From positions 1-5,508 of the forward strand of contig JAOZQB010000194.1 of the NCBI GenBank assembly GCA_029932445.1: a DNA stretch of 5,508 nt, written 5' to 3'. The translations under genes were made by a program, and so were the position numbers. The first letter of the stretch is position 1, and each line of letters opens with the position of its first letter. Under the pieces are notes generated by a model. That model made no database searches, was not told where the DNA came from, and saw only the letters and a list, made by a program, of their open reading frames with translations. This stretch comes from Bacteroidales bacterium. Its GTDB lineage: Bacteria; Bacteroidota; Bacteroidia; Bacteroidales; JAADGE01. Below, in pieces: positions 1 to 5,508 of the stretch.

Positions 1-174
1 TGAAAATTTATAATAACAAAGAGCTAAACTTGAGAGTGCTCCGAAAAGTCAAAAAGTGATAATTTAATCATTTGATGAATTTGTAATTAGCTGACTATCT
101 GTATAAACGGATGTCAGCATTTTGCAAAATCATTCATCGGATGACTTTTCAGAAAAATTACCTATATGTTGGTA
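1..174. other. Intergenic leader rich in dyad symmetry
   Basis: No complete gene is visible here. One forward frame is open from the window edge to a TGA at 57-59 (about 18 codons, ending RVLRKVKK). It could be the tail of an upstream gene, but its CTA, CTC and CGA codons are unlike those of the neighbouring genes and I do not recognise the peptide. Bases 41-152 hold nested inverted repeats: GAAAAGTCA at 43-51 with TGACTTTTC at 142-150, GATGAAT at 74-80 with ATTCATC at 132-138, and a compact hairpin at 90-118. ATTTTGCAAAAT at 119-130 is a perfect 12-bp palindrome. The stretch could be a mobile-element end or MITE remnant, an upstream terminator region, or a regulatory site; the sequence alone does not decide. 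Confidence 0.5.
90..118 (+). other. Stem-loop upstream of feoAB
   Basis: GCTGAC (90-95) pairs with GTCAGC (113-118). After a single bulged T at 96, ATCTG (97-101) pairs with CGGAT (108-112) with one G-T wobble, leaving the six-base loop TATAAA. That gives about 11 base pairs. Only four T residues follow (120-123), so it is a weak candidate for an intrinsic terminator of whatever lies upstream. It lies upstream of the predicted feoAB transcription start, so it would not be in the feoAB mRNA if that promoter is the one used. Confidence 0.4.
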
Positions 175-205
175 TTGCTCGTCAAATTTCAAATAACTAT
201 TTTTG
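175..205 (+). promoter_or_regulatory. Bacteroidota-type promoter of the feo operon
   Basis: TATTTTTG at 198-205 fits the Bacteroidota -7 consensus TAnnTTTG exactly, and TTG at 175-177 fits the -33 element with a 20-base spacer, within the usual range. Transcription would start near 212, leaving a leader of under 20 bases before the ATG at 229. The -7 element is embedded in the 8-bp palindrome TTTGCAAA (202-209), which also occurs at 121-128. No convincing Fur box overlaps the promoter, so iron regulation is expected from the gene's role but not shown by the sequence. Confidence 0.65.
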
Positions 206-228
206 CAAACATAATTATCTGAAGAGAA

Positions 229-2709
229 ATGAATTTATCTGAGCTGAAGAATAACGAAAGAGGTGTAATAACGAAAGTAAAAGGACGCGGTGCATTCAGA
301 AAAAGAATAACCGAGATGGGCTTTATTAAAGGTGAAACTGTTACGGTAATTAAAAATGCACCCTTAAAAGATCCCATTGAATACAGCATTATGGGCTACC
401 ATATTTCGCTTAGAAGAAGTGAAGCTGCTCTTGTTGAGGTTATTACCGAAAAAGAAGCAAAGGATTATATTAAAAATGAATTTAACGGAACCATCGGAAA
501 CAATATTCTGAAAAGTTCGGCAAAGAAAAAAAGCCGGCACATTAATATTGCTTTGGTCGGAAATCCGAATTGCGGAAAAACAACTTTGTTTAATAATATT
601 ACCGGTTCAAAAGAACATGTCGGAAATTACGGCGGTGTAACCGTGGATGCAAAAAAAGCAAGTCGTCGCTATCACGGTTATAAATTTGACATTACCGATT
701 TACCCGGAACCTATTCTATCACTGCCTATTCACCGGAAGAATTGTATGTAAGAGAACATATCTTTGACGAAATTCCCGATATTGTCGTCAATGTTGTTGA
801 TGTTTCTAATTTAGAAAGAAACCTATATCTGACTACACGACTTATTGATATGGACATTAAAATTGTTATTGCCCTCAATATGTATGATGAACTGGAGAAA
901 AGAGGCGATAAGTTTGATTACCGGATGCTTGCAAAAATGATTGGTGTTCCTATTGTTCCTACTGTTGCTTCTGCCGGGAAAGGAATTCCCGAGTTATTTG
1001 ATGAATTAATTAAGGTTTATGAAGATGAAGAACCGATTGTAAGACATGTACATGTTAATTACGGAAAATCGATTGAGAAATCAATATCCGGCATTCAGGA
1101 AAAAATATATATTCGTGAGAATGTGTCATTAACAAGCAAGGTTGCTCCGCGTTTTTTGGCTTTAAGTTTATTGGAGAAAGATAAAAGTATTCAAAAAAGA
1201 ATAAGAAACTTAAATAACGGAAAGCAAATTATTAATAATGCCGAAAATGCAATAAAAAAATTAGAAACTAATTTAAAAGATGATACTGAAACATTAATTA
1301 CGGATGCACGCTATGGTTTTATAAGAGGCGCATTAAAAGAAACTTACAAAAGAAATAAAGTTAACGGAAAAACACAAACTCAAAAAATTGATAAAATTTT
1401 AACGCATAAATTTTGGGGTATTCCTATTTTTATTTTTTTTATGTGGTTGATGTTTCAATTAACTTTTTCATTGGGTGAATATCCGATGATATGGATCGAA
1501 AACGGTGTTTCTCTTTTGGCAAAATTAATAAATAATGTGATGCCTGACGGTATGTTGAAAGATTTAATCGCAGACGGAATAATAGGCGGAGTAGGCGGAG
1601 TTATTGTATTTTTACCCAATATTTTAATACTCTTTTTTATTATTTCCTTTATGGAAGATACCGGTTATATGGCAAGAGCTGCCTTTATTACCGATAAATT
1701 GATGCATAAAATCGGCTTACACGGAAAATCATTTATTCCTTTGGTAATGGGTTTTGGATGCAATGTTCCGGCCGTGATGGCAACCCGAACATTGGAAAGC
1801 AGAAACGACAGATTACTTACTATGTTGATTAATCCTTTTATGTCGTGCAGTGCAAGATTACCTATATATTTGGTTATTATCGGAGCCGTATTTCCTGAAA
1901 ATGCAGGAAGTGTATTATTTTTGATATACGGAACAGGCATTTTACTTTCCATAATAGTTGCTAAATTGTTTAAAAAAGTCATTTTTAAATCGAAAGACGC
2001 TCCTTTTGTTATGGAATTGCCGCCGTACAGAAAACCGATGATGAAAATTTCTTTAATTCATATGTGGCACAAAGGTTCACAATATTTACAGAAAATGGGT
2101 GGTGTTATTTTGATTGCGTCAATTATTATTTGGGCTTTGGGATATTTTCCTTTAACAAATTCTGAAACTGAAAAGATTGATAAACAGATTGTTCAACTAA
2201 ATAAAGAAAATCAAAAGCAAGAAGATAATGCTTATCAAGCGGAAATACAAAAATTAGAATTAGAGAAGCATTTAGTACATCAGGAGAATTCATATATCGG
2301 GAGAATCGGTCATTTTGTTGAACCGGCAATTCGTCCGTTGGGTTTTGACTGGAAAATGGGTGTAAGCATAACCGCCGGTGTAGCAGCAAAAGAAATTGTT
2401 GTGAGTACCATGGGTGTGCTTTACGGTGCAGAGTTCGGTGCTGATGATTCTTCGGATGCTTTGATAAAGGCAATCAAAAAAGAACGTTACCCTTCAGGTA
2501 AGCATAAAGGAGAACTGATTTTTTCTCCCTTGGTTTCAATTTCATTTTTGATTTTTATATTAGTTTATTTTCCGTGCGTAGCCGTTGTTGCTGCCGTAAA
2601 AAAAGAATCCGGAAGTTGGAAATGGGCGGCATTTTTAGTTTTTTATACAACGAGTTTGGCGTGGCTGTTGTCATTTGCCGTTTATCAAATCGGTAGTTTG
2701 TTTATTTAA
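229..2709 (+). CDS. feoAB: FeoA-FeoB fusion ferrous iron transporter
   Basis: This inner-membrane Fe2+ importer has 826 residues. Residues 1-72 form a FeoA-type SH3-like domain, followed by a linker to about 103. The G domain shows G1 GNPNCGKT (111-118), a G2 threonine in GNYGGVTV (132-139), G3 DLPG (157-160), G4 NMYD (217-220) and G5 SAG (248-250). A helical region at about 270-385 matches the GDI/spacer part of FeoB. The membrane domain from about 393 carries the gate motifs: GFGCNVPAVMATR (508-520, Cys511), NPFMSCSARLP (535-545, Cys540), ITAGVAAKEIVVST (714-727) and YFPCVAVVAA (780-789, Cys783). Residues 643-686 are a Lys/Glu/Gln-rich insert between membrane segments. The fused FeoA probably modulates FeoB in cis. 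The start is secure: an in-frame TGA lies at 220-222 and the FeoA fold begins at residue 1. The gene is co-directional with the Cys-rich gene 17 bases downstream. All G motifs and gate residues I looked for are present, so the protein should be functional. Confidence 0.97.
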   Translation: MNLSELKNNERGVITKVKGRGAFRKRITEMGFIKGETVTVIKNAPLKDPIEYSIMGYHISLRRSEAALVEVITEKEAKDYIKNEFNGTIGNNILKSSAKKKSRHINIALVGNPNCGKTTLFNNITGSKEHVGNYGGVTVDAKKASRRYHGYKFDITDLPGTYSITAYSPEELYVREHIFDEIPDIVVNVVDVSNLERNLYLTTRLIDMDIKIVIALNMYDELEKRGDKFDYRMLAKMIGVPIVPTVASAGKGIPELFDELIKVYEDEEPIVRHVHVNYGKSIEKSISGIQEKIYIRENVSLTSKVAPRFLALSLLEKDKSIQKRIRNLNNGKQIINNAENAIKKLETNLKDDTETLITDARYGFIRGALKETYKRNKVNGKTQTQKIDKILTHKFWGIPIFIFFMWLMFQLTFSLGEYPMIWIENGVSLLAKLINNVMPDGMLKDLIADGIIGGVGGVIVFLPNILILFFIISFMEDTGYMARAAFITDKLMHKIGLHGKSFIPLVMGFGCNVPAVMATRTLESRNDRLLTMLINPFMSCSARLPIYLVIIGAVFPENAGSVLFLIYGTGILLSIIVAKLFKKVIFKSKDAPFVMELPPYRKPMMKISLIHMWHKGSQYLQKMGGVILIASIIIWALGYFPLTNSETEKIDKQIVQLNKENQKQEDNAYQAEIQKLELEKHLVHQENSYIGRIGHFVEPAIRPLGFDWKMGVSITAGVAAKEIVVSTMGVLYGAEFGADDSSDALIKAIKKERYPSGKHKGELIFSPLVSISFLIFILVYFPCVAVVAAVKKESGSWKWAAFLVFYTTSLAWLLSFAVYQIGSLFI

Positions 2710-2726
2710 TTTGAAAAAATAAAAGC

Positions 2727-2912
2727 ATGATACAAGATATTATTACATACATCATTATTACAATTACAACAGCTTACACTTTATACAGCTTTGTGAAAGT
2801 ATTTATTCCTTCAAAGAATAAAACAGCTCACTCCTGTTGTGGCGGGTGTTCGGGTTGTGCTTTGAAAAACAACACTAAATTACAAAAAATATCGATTAAA
2901 TCTCTGTACTGA
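2727..2912 (+). CDS. FeoB-associated Cys-rich membrane protein
   Basis: This 61-residue protein has one predicted N-terminal membrane helix (about residues 4-26), a short basic stretch, and the cysteine cluster CCGGCSGC at 37-44 (Cys37, Cys38, Cys41, Cys44), with His35 just before it. Small single-pass proteins of this build directly after feoB form the FeoB-associated Cys-rich family (Pfam PF12669, first named for a viral p12 protein). Their role is not settled; binding of Fe2+ or another metal at the membrane, or a FeoC-like accessory role, is inference. The gene starts 17 bases after the feoAB stop, with an in-frame TGA at 2712-2714 fixing the ATG, so it is probably co-transcribed with feoAB. 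Its last 17 bases overlap the 3' end of comEC on the other strand. The tail after the cysteines (residues 45-61) is basic and lacks a recognisable motif. Confidence 0.87.
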   Translation: MIQDIITYIIITITTAYTLYSFVKVFIPSKNKTAHSCCGGCSGCALKNNTKLQKISIKSLY

Positions 2913-5010
2913 AAACGCCTTTATCTTTTACGGAAAAGTAATCAATATGTAATTTCTCACATTCTTCTTTTCGTTTTTTAACTTGATAGAAATTATTTGA
3001 CGAATCAATTATAATCTTCTTAAAATCAATATATTGTATAATCTTCTTGATTTTCAAATTCGTATTTCCCGTGAGAATAATATAATCAATTGTTAATTTG
3101 TTTTTTGTATTAAAGAATTTGATCTTTTCATTCATTATAAAAAATGATTTATTTCCGATAATCATAAAATTGCCTTTTTTAATGATTATATCGGTTTTAA
3201 TTTCAGAAGTATCAATCGGAATAAATTGAAAATCGGATCTATTCAAATATTGACGATTAGGATGAATCCCGTAAGTAATATTTTTTGTGTTAAAAATGTT
3301 TTTTTCGGAAATAAAATAATTTTGCTTAGCGATTATATCAATAGCCGAAAATTTGTTGATGTTATAAATAAAAATCTTAGGATGTTTTTCATTTGTTATT
3401 TTTCTGAAACTTCCGAAACCTATCCATATAATCAATAAAATCAGAGATATTTGCAATGATTTTACTTTTTTCAACAGAATAAAAATTGAAACAAAAATGA
3501 GAATTAAAAATGCAATAATTAAATCTTCGGTATGAAAGGAAATATTTTTTACGGTAGAATAAGGTAATTGTTCAATAAATGATACGGAAATATTCATTCC
3601 TTTCAGAATGTATTTTAACAGAAAAGCAAAAACATCCGGTACGATCGGTGAAGTTGAACTGATTAACAGAAAAACCGAAAATATTATTATTAATGTTGCT
3701 GCCGGAATTACAATGATATTTGATAAAAAGAAGAATGTCGGGAAAATATGAAAATAATACAGTGTAATCGGGAACGTTGTTATTTGAGCAGCAATTGAAA
3801 CAGCCGTTAATGACCACAGATAATACAGAATTCTGTTTTTAATTTTCAACAGAGCAACAATTTTGGGTTGGAAAAAAATAATACCCAAAACAGCGGCATA
3901 GGAAAGTTGAAATCCGACTTCAGTAATTTGATAGGGGTTGATTATAAGCAGTATAAATGCCGATGCCGAAATTGAATTATAAATATTGATATGCCTGTTT
4001 AAAGCTTTCCCGATTATAACAAAAGTAAACATTACGGCAGCTCTGCGAATAGAAGGCGACAAACCCGAAAGAATTGCAAAACTCCAAATAATAATTATCA
4101 ACAATGCAGCTTTCAACCAAGTTCCTATATGCTTTTCTTTGTATTTTATTTTATCAAGAAATTTCAATAAAAAATTAAAAAGCATAAATATAATTCCGAC
4201 ATGTAAACCGGAAACGGCAAGAATGTGCATGGCACCGGAAGCAACGTAAGCTTGACGTATTTCATCATCAATTTCGCTTCTGTCACCAAGTGTAAGAGCT
4301 TGTAAAACAGATAATTCATTACCGGTTATTCCGTATTTTTCATAAACTGTTTCTAAATGATTACGAATACGATAAGCAAAATCAAAAATCGGATTTGCAT
4401 TATGGTGAGAGATTATTTTCCAATTTTCATTTTTCAAAAAAACTTGTCCGGTAATTCCTTTTCTGAACAAATAGTTTTTATAATCAAATTCATGCGGATT
4501 TCCCGGATTTGTAATTGTATTGATACGACTTTTAAAAATAATTTTATCACCGTATTTCAATTTTTTTACGGCTTCATCTTTTGAAAAATATACAATAATT
4601 CTTGAATGTTCTGAAATTACGGTATCATTTAATTTGTAACTGATATTTTGCAAAATGCTTTTATACGAGTTTTCCTTTTTTGAAATAGGTTCTGAAATAA
4701 CAGCTTCTCCGGTTACAACGGTTCCGTATGTTTGAAATTTATCGGGTTTATGAGCTTTCAATAATAGTGCTCCTCCGAAAACCAATAAAATGTTAATTAA
4801 TAAACCGGGTAACCATCTGTGCCGGAAATTCTTACTTTTATATATAAATTTTATCCCGAACAGAAATAAAATAAAAAAGAAGATGAAAAATAAACCCGAT
4901 AAATGAATATTAACCGGAAAATTTAATGCAAATAAAATACCTGCAATAAGCGGAAAAATTAATCTGCTGAAGGGAAGTTGTTTCAAGAATTGTATAAAAT
5001 CGAATTGCAC
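2896..5010 (-). CDS. comEC: ComEC/Rec2 family DNA uptake channel
   Basis: This 704-residue polytopic membrane protein is expected to carry single-stranded DNA across the inner membrane during natural transformation. Two or three N-terminal membrane helices (about 14-85) precede a DUF4131-like soluble region (about 90-200) ending in NPGNPHEFDYKNYLFRKG (168-185). The Competence domain (about 228-510) is clear: LGDRSEIDDEIRQAYVASGA (241-260), MHILAVSGLHVGI (261-273), SGLSPSIRRAAVMF (315-328), NPYQITEVGFQLSYAAVLG (358-376) and TTFPITLYYF (411-420), with many hydrophobic segments. The C-terminal part (about 541-704) sits where other ComECs have a metallo-beta-lactamase domain but lacks the HxHxDH metal site. 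The length fits the shorter Bacteroidota form. The start is taken as GTG at 5010-5008; the frame stays open upstream to a TAA at 5113-5115 but holds no ATG, so the start is less certain than the product. No clear TAnnTTTG motif was found upstream on this strand. Whether the cell is transformable cannot be judged from this gene alone. Confidence 0.94.
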   Translation of the reverse strand: MQFDFIQFLKQLPFSRLIFPLIAGILFALNFPVNIHLSGLFFIFFFILFLFGIKFIYKSKNFRHRWLPGLLINILLVFGGALLLKAHKPDKFQTYGTVVTGEAVISEPISKKENSYKSILQNISYKLNDTVISEHSRIIVYFSKDEAVKKLKYGDKIIFKSRINTITNPGNPHEFDYKNYLFRKGITGQVFLKNENWKIISHHNANPIFDFAYRIRNHLETVYEKYGITGNELSVLQALTLGDRSEIDDEIRQAYVASGAMHILAVSGLHVGIIFMLFNFLLKFLDKIKYKEKHIGTWLKAALLIIIIWSFAILSGLSPSIRRAAVMFTFVIIGKALNRHINIYNSISASAFILLIINPYQITEVGFQLSYAAVLGIIFFQPKIVALLKIKNRILYYLWSLTAVSIAAQITTFPITLYYFHIFPTFFFLSNIIVIPAATLIIIFSVFLLISSTSPIVPDVFAFLLKYILKGMNISVSFIEQLPYSTVKNISFHTEDLIIAFLILIFVSIFILLKKVKSLQISLILLIIWIGFGSFRKITNEKHPKIFIYNINKFSAIDIIAKQNYFISEKNIFNTKNITYGIHPNRQYLNRSDFQFIPIDTSEIKTDIIIKKGNFMIIGNKSFFIMNEKIKFFNTKNKLTIDYIILTGNTNLKIKKIIQYIDFKKIIIDSSNNFYQVKKRKEECEKLHIDYFSVKDKGVFSTEI

Positions 5011-5113
5011 CGGTTCTTTGTTATTGTTTATTAAATGATTATGTAAATATATGAAATTTAACAGATTATTTATTTTTTTATAAAAATATTTTTCAATAAA
5101 ATCGAATAACTCT

Positions 5114-5121
5114 TATATTTG
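5114..5121 (+). promoter_or_regulatory. Probable -7 promoter element
   Basis: TATATTTG matches the Bacteroidota -7 consensus TAnnTTTG. The -33 position is weak: TTTC at 5091-5094, 19 bases upstream, in place of TTTG. Transcription would start near 5128, about 10 bases before the ATG at 5138. The element lies in the 127-bp spacer shared with the divergent comEC gene. Confidence 0.45.
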
Positions 5122-5137
5122 ATGAAAATATAAAGAA

Positions 5138-5508
5138 ATGGCAAAAAAATCAATTATTGACGAAGCAAAAGAATTATTATCCTCTTGGAAATCGGAAATT
5201 GAAGAAAAAGACGGTGATATTCTTGAACGAAAACGTAAACGTGATGAAGAAAATGAAAAATTGCACGAAGAATTAAAAAATCAATTTAAGGCAGTTACCG
5301 AAGATATTAATGAAAAAGGGAAAAAAGCGATTGAACTTTTTAATGAGGAATTTAAAGAATTTTCAAAAACCGTAAAAGAAGGAACGGCAAGTTTGTATAA
5401 AAAAGCTGAAATTGAAAAACATGCCGAACAATTGCTTAATTTTTTAAATAAAGTTAAAAGCAAAGGTGCCGAAAAGTTTAAAGAAATGTCAGATTCCGTT
5501 AAAACGAA
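5138..5508 (+). CDS. Charged coiled-coil-like protein, 3' end missing
   Basis: The gene is cut off by the window edge: 123 codons are present without a stop. An in-frame TGA at 5123-5125 fixes the ATG at 5138 as the start. The peptide begins MAKKSIIDEAKELL and is very rich in Lys and Glu, with spaced Leu, Ile and Phe and no proline, as expected for long amphipathic helices or coiled coil. The stretch ERKRKRDEENEK (30-41) is especially charged. I see no signal peptide, membrane segment, cysteine or catalytic motif, so it is probably cytoplasmic. The composition resembles apolipoprotein-like, YtxH-like or phasin-like helical proteins, but such resemblance is compositional and does not establish a family. 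It is divergent from comEC, with a plausible promoter of its own. Function unknown. Confidence 0.82.
   Translation, partial: MAKKSIIDEAKELLSSWKSEIEEKDGDILERKRKRDEENEKLHEELKNQFKAVTEDINEKGKKAIELFNEEFKEFSKTVKEGTASLYKKAEIEKHAEQLLNFLNKVKSKGAEKFKEMSDSVKT

Noticed and set aside
3..59. Possible C-terminal end of an upstream gene, perhaps a transposase
   Set aside because: Only about 18 codons are visible, the peptide is not recognisable and its codon use is unlike that of the neighbours. Not strong enough to call as a CDS.
57..75. Fur-box-like sequence TGATAATTTAATCATTT
   Set aside because: Without gaps it matches the 19-base Fur consensus at only about half the positions in an AT-rich background, and it lies more than 100 bases upstream of the promoter.
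215..242. TTATCTGA repeated at 215-222 and 235-242 around the feoAB start
   Set aside because: It is an eight-base repeat in AT-rich sequence, the second copy is inside the coding region, and no known function fits.
1665..1982. Antisense open frame of 105 codons inside feoAB
   Set aside because: It is a shadow of the well-conserved FeoB membrane domain and shows no family resemblance or promoter. The antisense frame at 2126-2473 is rejected for the same reason.
2925..2938. CTTTT-ACGG-AAAAG hairpin just after the Cys-rich gene, as a terminator
   Set aside because: The stem is five mostly A-T pairs, has no T-run after it and lies inside comEC coding sequence.
3986..4249. Forward open frame of 87 codons inside comEC
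   Set aside because: It lies opposite the most conserved part of the ComEC Competence domain and is a by-product of that coding sequence. The other forward frames at 3226-3438 and 4357-4584 are the same.
1..5508. CRISPR array, tRNA, rRNA, toxin-antitoxin or defence system
   Set aside because: No regularly spaced repeats, tRNA cloverleaf, rRNA sequence or recognisable defence or toxin gene was seen on either strand.

Overview
The window is an AT-rich stretch of bacterial chromosome that looks like Bacteroidota. Three things point there: a FeoA-FeoB fusion followed by a tiny Cys-rich FeoB-associated protein, a ComEC homologue without a working C-terminal metallo-beta-lactamase domain, and promoter-like motifs of the Bacteroidota type (TAnnTTTG, with TTG about 20 bases upstream). 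None of the starts relies on a strong Shine-Dalgarno sequence. The genus cannot be read from this sequence alone.

Layout. Bases 1-228 are mostly non-coding, rich in dyad symmetry between about 41 and 152, and end in a good promoter. Bases 229-2709 (+) encode the FeoAB ferrous iron transporter. Seventeen bases later, 2727-2912 (+) encodes a 61-residue membrane-anchored protein with a CCGGCSGC cluster. Bases 2896-5010 (-) encode ComEC/Rec2, the inner-membrane DNA uptake channel, which converges on the iron operon and overlaps its last gene by 17 bp. After a 127-bp divergent spacer, a gene starts at 5138 (+) and runs off the end; it encodes a charged, helical, coiled-coil-like protein of unknown function.

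How they work together. feoAB and the Cys-rich gene form a small Fe2+ import operon. comEC has no evident functional link to it, and the last gene is unassigned. The genes are largely familiar families in a known kind of arrangement, and I do not see a convincing new multi-gene system. The points most worth checking are the palindrome-rich leader upstream of feoAB, the tail-to-tail gene overlap, the degenerate C-terminal domain of ComEC, and the charged insert inside FeoB.
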